Shown: positions 41,662-49,349 of the stretch, in pieces
Layout of the letters: the number at the start of each line of letters is the position of its first letter
How positions within the stretch are numbered: the stretch's first letter is position 1
Source of the DNA: Caryophanales bacterium UBA5729
GTDB taxonomy: Bacteria; Bacillota_I; Bacilli_A; Izemoplasmatales; Hujiaoplasmataceae
Reading direction: 5' to 3'
Assembly: GCA_002419505.1 (NCBI GenBank)
Contig: DIGF01000018.1
Span: forward strand, 1 to 49,349
Length of the DNA stretch: 49,349 nucleotides
Notes under the pieces: generated by a model
Database searches by the model: none
What the model saw: the letters and a program-made list of their open reading frames with translations, nothing else
What the model was told of the DNA's origin: nothing
Program-made: the position numbers and the translations under genes

Positions 41662-43029
41662 TTGGAAGTTAGTCAGTCGTGGCTATTGTTTCAAGCCGTT
41701 ACATTTAATCCTGTTTTAATAATTTTAATGATAGGATTGTTGTTATTATCGGCTTTCTTTTCTATGACCGAAACAGCTTATTCATCAGTGGGTAGGTTGA
41801 GAATGAAGACTTTGGTTGAACTTAATAAACCCGGTTCAAAAAAAGCTTTATGGATTGTGGAAAATTTTGATAGAACTTTATCAACGCTTTTAGTTGGAAA
41901 TAATTTAGCTAATATAGCCTTAGCTTCAGTGAGTGTGATTTTGTTCACAGGAATCTTTGGTCAACTTAATAATGCAGATACTGTTATAACTTTGATGAAT
42001 ACCGGTGTTATGACGATTCTCATCTTGATTTTTGGTGAGATTTTACCGAAGAGCATCGCCAAAAGCAATGCTGAAAAAATTTGTTTAGGTGAATCTAAGC
42101 TTATTTATTTATTGATTAAAATTATGACGCCAATAACTTATCCGTTTTTATTGTTGAACCGCATGGTTACTTCAAAGATTGATTCTGATAATCGAATCAG
42201 TGTTACTGAGTCCGATTTGGAAACAATTATTGGAACTATGGAAGAAGAAGGCTCAATCGATGGTGAAGAAGCTGATATGTTGCAAAAAGTTCTTGATTTA
42301 TCGGAAATTACTGTAGAAGAGATTATGACTCCTAGAGTTGATATGGTAGCTATTGAAGTTAACGATGATGTTAAAACGATTACTGATACTTTCTTTAAAA
42401 ACAAGTATTCTCGTTTGCCAGTTTATGATACTAATACCGATAATATTATCGGCGTTTTATCAGAAAGAGATTTCTATACAAAACTCATCAAGGATCAAAA
42501 CATCAATATCAGAAGAATGGTCAGAGAACCATTGTTCATTCCGACATCAACGAAAGTCGATGCTTTGATTGAGTTGCTTCAAACAAAGAACATGCATTTA
42601 GCGATTGTTGTTGATGAATATGGCGGCGTTGACGGAATCGTTACTATGGAAGACGCTTTAGAAGAGCTCGTCGGCGAGATTTATGATGAACACGATGATA
42701 TCACTGAGACTATCACTAAAAAAGATGATTATACTTATATTGTTAACGCTGATTATGATTTAGAAGATTTATTTGAAGACTTGAATCTTGGTGAGCCACC
42801 GGTTTCTGATTCGACAAGTATTGGCGGCTGGTTGTTTGAAATGTTCCAAGATATTCCTGAAGTTGGGGAAGAAGTGGAATATGAAGTAAGATATAATCAA
42901 GAGTATGACGAATTAAGTGAATTGATAAATGAAGAAAAAGCAATTTTAGTTTTTAAAATTTTAAGTGTTACAAAAAGACGAATTAAATCAGTAATGATGA
43001 CAATTAATGTTATTAAGTTTGAAGAGTAA
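41662..43029 (+). CDS. CNNM/CorC (HlyC) family membrane protein
   Basis: 455 residues. TTG start at 41662, nine bases after AGGGAG. DUF21 (CNNM transmembrane) domain at about 15-195, with three or four helices and the signature FSMTETAYSSV, LLVGNNLANIALAS and FGEILPKSIAK. A tandem CBS pair follows (EIMTPRVDMVAI, YSRLPVYDTNTDNIIGVL, HLAIVVDEYGGVDGIVTMED), then a CorC_HlyC domain (STSIGGWLFEM, IPEVGEEVEYE). Relatives export or regulate Mg2+, and the older haemolysin label is misleading. A short terminator follows at once. Confidence 0.93.
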   Translation: MEVSQSWLLFQAVTFNPVLIILMIGLLLLSAFFSMTETAYSSVGRLRMKTLVELNKPGSKKALWIVENFDRTLSTLLVGNNLANIALASVSVILFTGIFGQLNNADTVITLMNTGVMTILILIFGEILPKSIAKSNAEKICLGESKLIYLLIKIMTPITYPFLLLNRMVTSKIDSDNRISVTESDLETIIGTMEEEGSIDGEEADMLQKVLDLSEITVEEIMTPRVDMVAIEVNDDVKTITDTFFKNKYSRLPVYDTNTDNIIGVLSERDFYTKLIKDQNINIRRMVREPLFIPTSTKVDALIELLQTKNMHLAIVVDEYGGVDGIVTMEDALEELVGEIYDEHDDITETITKKDDYTYIVNADYDLEDLFEDLNLGEPPVSDSTSIGGWLFEMFQDIPEVGEEVEYEVRYNQEYDELSELINEEKAILVFKILSVTKRRIKSVMMTINVIKFEE

Positions 43030-43051
43030 GTGAGGTAATCCTCACTTTTTT
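43029..43051 (+). terminator. Terminator between CNNM gene and rluB
   Basis: AGTGAGG (43029-43035), loop TAAT, CCTCACT (43040-43046), T5. Only 20 bases before rluB, so rluB may depend on read-through. Confidence 0.8.
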
Positions 43052-43070
43052 ATAAAAAAAGGTGGATTAA

Positions 43071-43799
43071 ATGGAAAGACTACAGAAACTGATTCAAAAA
43101 TCAGGTGTAGCTTCAAGAAGAAAGGCTGAAGAATTAATCGTTCAAGGCCGAGTAAAAGTCAATGGTGTTGTGGTTAAGGAATTAGGTTCCAAAGCTTCTA
43201 GCAGTGATGAAATTGAAGTTGACGGTAAGAAAATAAAAATTGAAGACCGCGTTTATTTTGTTTTATATAAACCAAGCGGATTTATCTCTACAACCGATGA
43301 TCAATTTGATCGAAAGGCTGTAGTTGATTTGTTAGATGTAAAAGAACAAGTATTTCCTGTGGGGAGATTAGACTATGATACTACAGGAGTCTTGATTTTA
43401 ACTAATGATGGTGATTTTGCGAATATGTTGATGCATCCAAAATTTCATATCGAAAAAGAGTATTATGTTAAAATCAACGGACTTTTAAGAAAAGAGTCTT
43501 CAGCGATTTTAAATAAAGGTATCATTATCGATGGTGAAAAGTTAAAACCAGCTAAGGTTAGAAACGTTAAATATGATGAAAAAAAGGAAAATACTTTTCT
43601 CAATATAATAATTACTGAAGGTAAATATCATCAGGTAAAATTAATGTTTAAAACTTTAGGACATGAAGTTCTGAAGTTAAAGCGAGTTAGATATGGTTCA
43701 ATTACTTTAGATGATCTTTATGAGGGTGGTTATCGACCGCTAAAACCCCATGAAATTAAAACTTTATATAATCTTGCAAATAATATTACTAGCAAATAA
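43071..43799 (+). CDS. rluB: 23S rRNA pseudouridine synthase, RsuA/RluB family
   Basis: 242 residues. An N-terminal S4 RNA-binding domain (MERLQKLIQKSGVASRRKAE) leads into the RsuA-type catalytic domain, with the nucleophile Asp101 in GRLDYDTTGVL. LMHPKFHIEKEYYVKI and EGKYHQVKLMFKTLGHEVLKL complete the family marks. By analogy with Bacillus RluB it modifies helix 89 of 23S rRNA; RluE/RluF-type specificity cannot be ruled out. AGGTGG precedes the ATG. In Bacillus this gene is likewise near cmk. Confidence 0.92.
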   Translation: MERLQKLIQKSGVASRRKAEELIVQGRVKVNGVVVKELGSKASSSDEIEVDGKKIKIEDRVYFVLYKPSGFISTTDDQFDRKAVVDLLDVKEQVFPVGRLDYDTTGVLILTNDGDFANMLMHPKFHIEKEYYVKINGLLRKESSAILNKGIIIDGEKLKPAKVRNVKYDEKKENTFLNIIITEGKYHQVKLMFKTLGHEVLKLKRVRYGSITLDDLYEGGYRPLKPHEIKTLYNLANNITSK

Positions 43800-43881
43800 G
43801 TTTATTGACTTTACTAGGTTTTAATAATGGCTATTAAATTATCTTTTTAAGAATATTTTTAGTGGTTAAATTAGAAAAATA

Positions 43882-43890
43882 TGATATAAT
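43882..43890 (+). promoter_or_regulatory. Extended -10 promoter for cmk operon
   Basis: TG-A-TATAAT (43882-43890), 24 bases before cmk. The -35 region is weak. The preceding 80 bases show no clear terminator. Confidence 0.65.
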
Positions 43891-43913
43891 GTTTAAAGGT
43901 TGAGGAGGTAATT

Positions 43914-44582
43914 ATGGTTTATCACGCTTTAGCTATTGATGGACCTGCTGGTGCAGGTAAATCTACAGTCGCTAAAACTTTAGCAAATAAGCTTGGGTAT
44001 GTCTATATTGACACCGGTGCTATGTATCGTGCCACTACCTATAAGGCTTTGAGTTTAGAAGTAAATCTTAATGACCCTGATGCTTTTGATTTTCTTGACT
44101 CGACTGATTTTGAGTTTAAGAAAGGCGAGCTGTTCATGGATTCTGTCAATATGACAAGTCTAAATCGGTTAAAGGAAGTTTCTGACAATGTTTCTTTAGT
44201 TGCTTCTCATATACCGGTTCGCAATAAATTGGTTAAACTTCAAAAAGAAATTGCCACTAATAACAATGTGGTAATGGACGGTAGAGATATTGGAACTGTC
44301 GTTCTTAAGAAAGCCGATTTAAAGGTTTTTTTGACCGCTTCAGTTGAAGTAAGGGCAAAGCGAAGATATGATGAATTAATTGCCTTAGGCGCAAAAGTTA
44401 ATTTAAAGGAATTAGAAGATGATATAAAAAGGCGTGATGCTTATGATTCAAGCAGAAAGTATAACCCTTTGAAACAAGCAGAAGATGCGATATATATTGA
44501 TACTTCAGATAAAAACATCAATGAGGTATCAGAATTATTATACAAAAAATTTATGGAGATAGTTAACGAAGGAGATTTATAG
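43914..44582 (+). CDS. cmk: Cytidylate kinase
   Basis: 222 residues. P-loop GPAGAGKST at 10-18, then YIDTGAMYRATTYKAL and VMDGRDIGTVVL with the CMP-binding residues, and the lid RRDAYDSSRKYNPLKQAEDA. It phosphorylates CMP and dCMP, recycling RNA breakdown products. GAGGAGG precedes the ATG. The S1 gene starts one base after its stop, the widely conserved cmk-S1 pair. Confidence 0.97.
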   Translation: MVYHALAIDGPAGAGKSTVAKTLANKLGYVYIDTGAMYRATTYKALSLEVNLNDPDAFDFLDSTDFEFKKGELFMDSVNMTSLNRLKEVSDNVSLVASHIPVRNKLVKLQKEIATNNNVVMDGRDIGTVVLKKADLKVFLTASVEVRAKRRYDELIALGAKVNLKELEDDIKRRDAYDSSRKYNPLKQAEDAIYIDTSDKNINEVSELLYKKFMEIVNEGDL

Positions 44583-44583
44583 T

Positions 44584-45978
44584 ATGAGCTTTTATGATGA
44601 TGCAAAATTGTACACCCCTAAAGTAGGAGATATTGTTACCGGTACGGTAGTTATGGTAAATAAAGAAGAAGTATTGGTTGATATCAATTATGCTTGTGAA
44701 GGAGTAATCTACAAAAACCATTTATCTTTGGACAAGATTGATAGTGCTGAAGATATTCTTAAAGAAGGTGACAAGATAAAGGTTAAAGTCACTCAATTTA
44801 AAAAAGGGGATGAGTCCGATTCGTTATTATTATCACGTATTGACATCCTTAAACAAGAAAAGAATTTGGAAATTAGAAATGATTTAGAAGTAAACAAAGA
44901 TTATGATTTCTACGTTAAAAAAGGCGTAAGAGGCGGTTTAGTTTTAGATTATCATGGTATCGAAGCGTTTTTACCTGATTCATTAATTTTCGTTCAAGAA
45001 GAAAATGGCAATAAAGAAGCTTTGGTTAACAAAACTATTAAAGCAAGAATTATCGAAGTTACAAAAGATAGAAATCGCGATAAAATTGTTGTTAATCGCA
45101 AACAATTAGTATACGAAGGCTTAAAAGAAGCTGAAAAGCAAGAAATAGAAAATTTAAAAGTTGATGATGTCATTAAAGTTAGAATTGAAAGAATTTCTGA
45201 TTTTGGAGCTTTTGCAAAGATTAGCGATCATGTTGATGGATTAATTCATATCTCTGAATTATCTCATTATCACGTTAAAAAAGTGGATGAGGTTGTAAGT
45301 GTTGGTGATCAATTAGAAGCGAAAATCATTAAGATTAAGGCTAAGAAAATCAGTTTGTCTTTAAAAGCTTTACAACCAACACCATGGGATTCATTTCTGC
45401 AAAATTATAAAGTTGGTCAAAAAGTTGAAGCAAAGATCGTTAGAAAAATGCAATATGGAATGTTGTTAGAGATTGAAAAAGAAGTTGTCGGTTTATTAAA
45501 TCGCTTTGATTATTCTTGGAATCCTTTAGAAAATCTAGCTGGTACTGTTGAAGTTGGCGATGTTTTAGAAGTTGAAATTACTTCAATTGATACGAAGAAA
45601 AAACAATTTACTTTATCTAAAAAACATTTAGAATATAATCCATGGGCAGATTTAAAACTTAAGCAAGGCGAACTAGTCTCAGCTACAGTTAGTAGAATTG
45701 AGGAAAAAGGCGCTGTAGTTAAGGTTGAAGATGTTGAAGGGTTCTTGCCAATCAGTGAAATTTCCGGAGAAAGAATCAACCGAGTTGAGGATGTTTTAAA
45801 ACTTGAACAAATTATTTCTGTTGAAGTTTTAGAGTTTTATCCTAAAGAATGGAAGTTAATTGTTTCGATGAAAAGCATATCTGAAAAGAAGAACCGTGCT
45901 GAGTATGAGAGCCAACTTAAAGAAAATGTAAGTGGTAATCAAAGTTTAAAAGAACTTTTCGAAGAATATAAAAAATAA
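44584..45978 (+). CDS. rpsA: S1-domain protein, ribosomal protein S1 homologue
   Basis: 464 residues with five S1-type beta-barrels. They start near residues 14 (VGDIVTGTVVMVNKEEVLVD), 103 (a divergent one, FYVKKGVRGGLVLD), 195 (VDDVIKVRIERISDFGAFAK, the best conserved, with VDGLIHISELS), 280 (VGQKVEAKIVRKMQYGMLLE) and 362 (QGELVSATVSRIEEKGAVVK). Firmicute S1 homologues (YpfD type) usually have four domains, and E. coli S1 has six. The N-terminal ribosome-docking peptide of E. coli S1 is not seen, so stable ribosome attachment is uncertain. Probably binds mRNA. ATG 44584 is coupled to cmk. Confidence 0.88.
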   Translation: MSFYDDAKLYTPKVGDIVTGTVVMVNKEEVLVDINYACEGVIYKNHLSLDKIDSAEDILKEGDKIKVKVTQFKKGDESDSLLLSRIDILKQEKNLEIRNDLEVNKDYDFYVKKGVRGGLVLDYHGIEAFLPDSLIFVQEENGNKEALVNKTIKARIIEVTKDRNRDKIVVNRKQLVYEGLKEAEKQEIENLKVDDVIKVRIERISDFGAFAKISDHVDGLIHISELSHYHVKKVDEVVSVGDQLEAKIIKIKAKKISLSLKALQPTPWDSFLQNYKVGQKVEAKIVRKMQYGMLLEIEKEVVGLLNRFDYSWNPLENLAGTVEVGDVLEVEITSIDTKKKQFTLSKKHLEYNPWADLKLKQGELVSATVSRIEEKGAVVKVEDVEGFLPISEISGERINRVEDVLKLEQIISVEVLEFYPKEWKLIVSMKSISEKKNRAEYESQLKENVSGNQSLKELFEEYKK

Positions 45979-45993
45979 AAAGTTGGTGGTATT

Positions 45994-47301
45994 ATGTTAC
46001 CAGTAGTTGCGATTGTAGGACGGCCGAACGTCGGTAAATCTACCTTGTTTAACCGGATTGTCGGCGAAAGAAAATCCATCACTGATGACCAACCAGGGAT
46101 TACCAGAGATCGAATTTATGCTCAGGCTTCTTGGTTAAATAAAAATTTCACATTAATCGACACAGGTGGCATCGAAATAAACGATGCACCTTTTTTGACT
46201 GAGATTAAGGCGCAAGCAGAAATTGCAATCAATGAAGCTGATGTAATAATATTTGCCGTTGATGGCAAAACCGGTTTATTGCCAAGTGACAGAGATGTTA
46301 TGGAAATTCTTTACCAATCGAACAAACCAATTATTGTTGCCGTTAATAAAGTAGATACGCAGAAATATCAGAATTCCCAATATGAATTTTATGAGTTAGG
46401 CGCTACTAAGGTAATGAATGTTTCTTCAATTCATGGACTTGGCATTGGTGATTTGCTCGATGAAGTCGTCAGTAATTTTCCAAGCAAACCTATAGTTGAA
46501 TACGATGATGAAGTAGTAAGAATTTCGGTAATCGGAAGAGCTAATGTTGGAAAATCTTCTTTAACTAATGCTTTATTAGGTTATGAGAGAGTTATAGTGT
46601 CGAGTATAGAGGGTACAACTACTGATTCAATTGATACTGAGTTTACTATGGATAACGATAAATACGTCGTTATTGATACTGCAGGGATGAAAAAACGCGG
46701 AAAGATTTATGAGAATGTTGACAAGTATGCAAACCTAAGAGCTATGCAAGCGATTGACCGCAGCGATATCTGTTTAATGATCTTAGATGCAACTACAGGA
46801 ATAATCGCTTTGGATAAGAATATTGCCGGGTACGCAATCGAAAGCAATAAAGCTTTAGTGATAGTTGTAAATAAGTGGGATGCTATTGAAAAAGATGATC
46901 ATACGATGCATGAATGGGAGAAAAACATCAGAAATGAATTCAGATTCTTGTCCTATATACCAATCATCTTTTTATCAGCAAAAAACAAATCGAGAATCCA
47001 TACTTTGTTCCCGGTAATAAAAAAGACTTATGAAAATTACTCGAGAAGGGTCTCAACTTCGCTCTTAAACGAAGTTATTCAAGAAGCAATTATCATAACC
47101 CCTCCAAAAGAGCATAATCAAAAAATTATCAAAGTTTACTATTCAACTCAAGTTAAGACAAAATGCCCAACTTTCGTGCTTTTTGTTAATGATACGAAAG
47201 CGCTGCATTTTTCATATTATCGTTATTTAGAGAACCGTTTAAGGGAGAATTTTGACTTTTTCGGCACTCCAATTTCAATAATTTTGCGAAATCGTGAATA
47301 A
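45994..47301 (+). CDS. der: Ribosome-assembly GTPase Der (EngA)
   Basis: 435 residues with two G domains in tandem. The first has GRPNVGKS at 9-16, DTGG, and NKVD; the second has GRANVGKSS near 180, DTAGMKKRG, and NKWD. A C-terminal KH-like domain follows (LLNEVIQEAIIITPPKEHN, then STQVKTKCPTFVLFVND). It is essential for 50S subunit maturation. GGTGG lies before the ATG, 15 bases after the S1 gene. Only a weak A/T-rich hairpin is seen downstream. Confidence 0.97.
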   Translation: MLPVVAIVGRPNVGKSTLFNRIVGERKSITDDQPGITRDRIYAQASWLNKNFTLIDTGGIEINDAPFLTEIKAQAEIAINEADVIIFAVDGKTGLLPSDRDVMEILYQSNKPIIVAVNKVDTQKYQNSQYEFYELGATKVMNVSSIHGLGIGDLLDEVVSNFPSKPIVEYDDEVVRISVIGRANVGKSSLTNALLGYERVIVSSIEGTTTDSIDTEFTMDNDKYVVIDTAGMKKRGKIYENVDKYANLRAMQAIDRSDICLMILDATTGIIALDKNIAGYAIESNKALVIVVNKWDAIEKDDHTMHEWEKNIRNEFRFLSYIPIIFLSAKNKSRIHTLFPVIKKTYENYSRRVSTSLLNEVIQEAIIITPPKEHNQKIIKVYYSTQVKTKCPTFVLFVNDTKALHFSYYRYLENRLRENFDFFGTPISIILRNRE

Positions 47302-47337
47302 AAAATATAAAAAAAATGTTTTTTTTCGCTAAATGCC

Positions 47338-47366
47338 TTGCTTTTTTGATATTTTAGTTTTATAAT
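47338..47366 (+). promoter_or_regulatory. Sigma-A promoter for hup
   Basis: TTGCTT (47338-47343), 17-bp spacer, TATAAT (47361-47366). Confidence 0.8.
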
Positions 47367-47397
47367 GGGTTTATCTTTAAAAGGAGGAAAAAAAGAA

Positions 47398-47670
47398 ATG
47401 AACAAATCTGAATTAGTTGCAAGAATAGCTGATTTTTCTGATTTATCAAAAAAAGACGCTGAAGCTGCTTTAAACGCTACTGTGTTAGCAATCCAAGAAG
47501 CATTAGTAAAAGGTGAAAAAGTTGTATTAACTGGTTTTGGTACTTTTGAAGTAAAACAACGTAAAGCTAGATCTGGACATGATCCAAGAACTGGTGAAAC
47601 TATCCAAATTCCTGCATTAAATGCACCTACTTTCAAAGCTGGCAAAGTATTAAAAGAAAAAGTTCGTTAA
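47398..47670 (+). CDS. hup: HU-type nucleoid DNA-binding protein
   Basis: 90 residues from ATG 47398, preceded by AAAGGAGGA. An earlier in-frame ATG at 47365 overlaps the -10 box and is rejected. Family marks are MNKSELVARIAD, VVLTGFGTFEV and the arm region ARSGHDPRTGETIQIPA, with the proline that intercalates into DNA, ending FKAGKVLKEKV. It bends and compacts DNA as a dimer. Der-to-HU order recalls Bacillus. Own promoter and strong terminator suggest high expression. Confidence 0.98.
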   Translation: MNKSELVARIADFSDLSKKDAEAALNATVLAIQEALVKGEKVVLTGFGTFEVKQRKARSGHDPRTGETIQIPALNAPTFKAGKVLKEKVR

Positions 47671-47684
47671 TCTTTTTTAACGAT

Positions 47685-47717
47685 AGACTGAGAGTTAATT
47701 TTCTCAGTCTTTTTTTT
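47685..47717 (+). terminator. Rho-independent terminator after hup
   Basis: AGACTGAGA (47685-47693) with TCTCAGTCT (47702-47710), then T7. Confidence 0.93.
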
Positions 47718-47719
47718 GC

Positions 47720-47754
47720 AAAAAAAATCCAACTCTTAAATGAATTGGATTTTT
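47720..47754 (-). terminator. Rho-independent terminator of the CPBP protease gene
   Basis: Stem 47723-47732 with 47745-47754 (AAAAATCCAA/TTGGATTTTT). On the minus strand it is followed by a T run (A at 47720-47727 on plus), back-to-back with the hup terminator. Confidence 0.85.
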
Positions 47755-47770
47755 ATAATATTAATTAATT

Positions 47771-48895
47771 TTAACCGTAGATGCCGTAGATAGCAAGAAC
47801 GTAAAGTAGCCAGGACAAGAAGTTGTTTAGGAAATGGACTCCGATGACAACATAGATATTTTTATTTGATTTCCAGTAGATGAAACCAAAGGCTAAGCCC
47901 ATTAAAACATAGGGAATTGCTTGGACAAAGTCACCGAAAGAAATTACATGCATTAATCCGAAAATTGCACCTGAGAGAATTATCGCAACGATATGATTTG
48001 ATCTCGGCTCGATAAAATTATATAAGACTTTTCTAAAGATTACCTCTTCAACTATTGGCGTTAAAACGCACAAGAGCATGAATAACAAGAAGAGATTGAG
48101 AGGGCTGTCGCTAAACATTGATTGGATCAACATTTCGTTTTGCGAAGTCTCGGTAGTGCCTAGTGTCATTAGAATTATATTAGCAACGATTAAAGAAGCA
48201 TATACTATCAAAAAACCAGTGAAAATGTTTGAAACGCGCTCTTTCCTCTTTGCTTTAAAATCTTCCCAGTCCCTTTTAAAACTAATTTTATCTACTACGA
48301 AAAACAGCAGTGCTAAAGTGGTAACTTGAGCAAGTGATATCAAAGTATATACCATTGACGGGGCGTCTACTTCGATAGAATACTCAATGTCTATTGGTTC
48401 ATGTGAAGAAACAATTTGTTCATCGAGCGAGAATGTTTCGCCTGGTAAAAAGTTTTCTTTTGTAAAGACTCTCGTACCTATTCTTTCATTGGTGATGTCA
48501 TAGAAAGTAACAACAACACTGAAAACCGGAATTTCTTTATCGTAGTTATTGGTAAATTCACTAGTAATATTTGTTAAATACGGATAGGTAATATCGATTT
48601 CATTGGTGTCTTGATTAATATTGTCTTCAACCGTAAATTCAAGCAAGGTGGTTTCTTCAACATTCTCGATAGCGTCTTTAAGATAAGCGTATTGAGAGTT
48701 CATCATAAAACCACCGACAAAGGTAATTATTAAAGAAACAAAAATATAAATCAAAAATAAAAAAGCGTTGCGTTTGTCCTCGTCAGATTGTCGGTATAAA
48801 TCATTAGCGAAACGATCTTTAGACCGGTTATCTGTATTAAACAAATCATCTTTATCTTCTGGTTTTGGATCAAAAATATCGTCAAATTCATTCAT
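47771..48895 (-). CDS. CPBP-family intramembrane metalloprotease with extra N-terminal extracytoplasmic domain
   Basis: 374 residues from ATG 48895, with AGGTGA five bases upstream; the GTG at 48904 is part of that site. The C-terminal CPBP (Abi/CAAX-like) domain has Glu283-Glu284 and Arg288 (VEEVIFRKVLYNF), His316 (IFGLMHVIS) and His354-Phe-Leu-Asn-Asn, all on membrane helices. Before it are an acidic cytosolic N-terminus (about 1-42), a membrane helix (about 45-65) and an outside beta-rich region (about 70-185: FSVVVTFYDITNERIGTRVF). The latter reads like an FxLYD-type domain and is unusual for the family. Substrate unknown. Confidence 0.88.
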   Translation of the reverse strand: MNEFDDIFDPKPEDKDDLFNTDNRSKDRFANDLYRQSDEDKRNAFLFLIYIFVSLIITFVGGFMMNSQYAYLKDAIENVEETTLLEFTVEDNINQDTNEIDITYPYLTNITSEFTNNYDKEIPVFSVVVTFYDITNERIGTRVFTKENFLPGETFSLDEQIVSSHEPIDIEYSIEVDAPSMVYTLISLAQVTTLALLFFVVDKISFKRDWEDFKAKRKERVSNIFTGFLIVYASLIVANIILMTLGTTETSQNEMLIQSMFSDSPLNLFLLFMLLCVLTPIVEEVIFRKVLYNFIEPRSNHIVAIILSGAIFGLMHVISFGDFVQAIPYVLMGLAFGFIYWKSNKNIYVVIGVHFLNNFLSWLLYVLAIYGIYG

Positions 48896-48976
48896 AGTAG
48901 TCACCTCATTATTAGTATTATAAACTATAATATAATTTTTGTATAGTAAAAAAGGTCAAATATACAGCTAGTAACA

Positions 48977-49004
48977 TTGACAAACCTTGAAGTTGCGGTA
49001 TAAT
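48977..49004 (+). promoter_or_regulatory. Sigma-A promoter for ktrA
   Basis: TTGACA (48977-48982), 16-bp spacer, TATAAT (48999-49004). Confidence 0.85.
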
Positions 49005-49032
49005 TAGATATGTATAGAAAGCGAGGAAAACT

Positions 49033-49349
49033 ATGGCTAAAAAATCCTTTGCAGTTATTGGAGTTGGCCGCTTTGGCATGGCTTTGATTGAGGAGTTAAT
49101 CGCTCTTGAGGCTGAAGTTCTGGTAATTGATAAAAATTTCGATAAAATTGAAAAGATCGCAAAAATGGTTAATAATGCCGTTTGTCTTGATTCTACTGAT
49201 ATTGAGGCTTTAAAGGAAATCGGAATTAACAATTATGATGTTGTGATTGTCGCAACAGGTATGAATGTTGATAATTCGATTTTGACAACTTTGATTTTAA
49301 AAGATTTAGGTGTTAAGGAAGTATATGTAAAGGTTCAAAGTGAATATCA
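49033..49349 (+). CDS. ktrA: TrkA-N/RCK potassium-uptake regulator (KtrA/KtrC), 5' part
   Basis: The frame stays open to the end of the window: 105 codons of a protein that is usually about 220 long. ATG 49033 follows GAGG by five bases. The Rossmann motif is VIGVGRFGMAL, with the acidic ribose-binding residue in VLVIDKN, then AVCLDSTDIEALKEIGI and VIVATGMNVDNSILTTLILK, all typical of KtrA. It forms the cytosolic ring that gates the KtrB/D potassium channel in response to ATP/ADP. The membrane subunit gene may follow outside the window. Confidence 0.93.
   Translation, partial: MAKKSFAVIGVGRFGMALIEELIALEAEVLVIDKNFDKIEKIAKMVNNAVCLDSTDIEALKEIGINNYDVVIVATGMNVDNSILTTLILKDLGVKEVYVKVQSEY

Noticed and set aside
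43800..43881. Terminator or regulatory RNA between rluB and cmk
   Set aside because: No stem of useful length or T tract could be found; the stretch is plain A/T-rich sequence.
1..49349. Mycoplasma-style UGA=Trp code
   Set aside because: TGA ends several well-defined genes (6802-6804, 20870-20872, 40542-40544) and Trp is TGG throughout the recognised proteins.

Overview
This is a low-GC chromosomal segment from a bacterium of the Firmicutes/Mollicutes side of the tree. Shine-Dalgarno sites are strong (AGGAGG), sigma-A promoters are textbook (TTGACA/TATAAT), and heat-shock genes carry CIRCE operators. TGA is used as a stop codon (for example at 6802-6804 and 20870-20872), so the mycoplasma UGA=Trp code does not apply. 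ClpB without its N-terminal domain, rubredoxin, butyrate kinase and small gene lengths fit an anaerobic, wall-poor or wall-less relative such as the Acholeplasma/Izemoplasma/Haloplasma group. That placement is inference. No tRNA, rRNA, insertion sequence, prophage or CRISPR array was seen, and genes are packed tightly.

Layout. 1-687 is the end of butyrate kinase. 826-3649 is an unrecognised three-gene signalling locus: an ECF-type sigma factor, a single-pass membrane protein (candidate anti-sigma), and an Asp-rich lipoprotein whose extracytoplasmic domain is paralogous to that of the membrane protein. 3652-5609 holds a GNAT acetyltransferase, rubredoxin, MscL and a CAT-like acetyltransferase. 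5629-6804 is a vitamin B12 uptake unit: cobalamin riboswitch, lipoprotein with a transcobalamin-like (DUF4430) domain, and an ECF-transporter S component. 6810-9016 is CIRCE-controlled clpB on the minus strand. 9045-13831 carries sulfur and redox genes: lipoamide dehydrogenase, cysteine desulfurase, thioredoxin-like protein, cysE and cysK. 13858-14418 is hsp20 with two CIRCE boxes.

14498-22617 is a compact addB/addA recombination nuclease pair followed by two Sel1-repeat proteins. 22636-26683 is an operon of two membrane proteins (DUF5058-like and partner), a membrane-anchored M20 peptidase and a serine hydrolase, probably for uptake and hydrolysis of a peptide or acylated amino acid. 26663-40565 is core information processing: cvfB, yebC, pgsA, recA, rny, ymdB, miaB, an unusual tail-anchored protein with SAP/Rho_N-like repeats, mutS, mutL and miaA. 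40569-47717 holds a rhodanese-like protein without its active-site Cys, efp, a CNNM/CorC protein, rluB, cmk, a five-domain S1 protein, der and hup. The cmk-S1-der-hup order resembles Bacillus. The window ends with a CPBP protease on the minus strand and the start of ktrA.

The least ordinary parts are the sigma/membrane protein/Asp-rich lipoprotein triad, the tail-anchored SAP-like protein, the DUF5058-M20-hydrolase operon, and the riboswitch-controlled transcobalamin-like lipoprotein. Starts were chosen by Shine-Dalgarno spacing, and several are shorter than the longest open frame.
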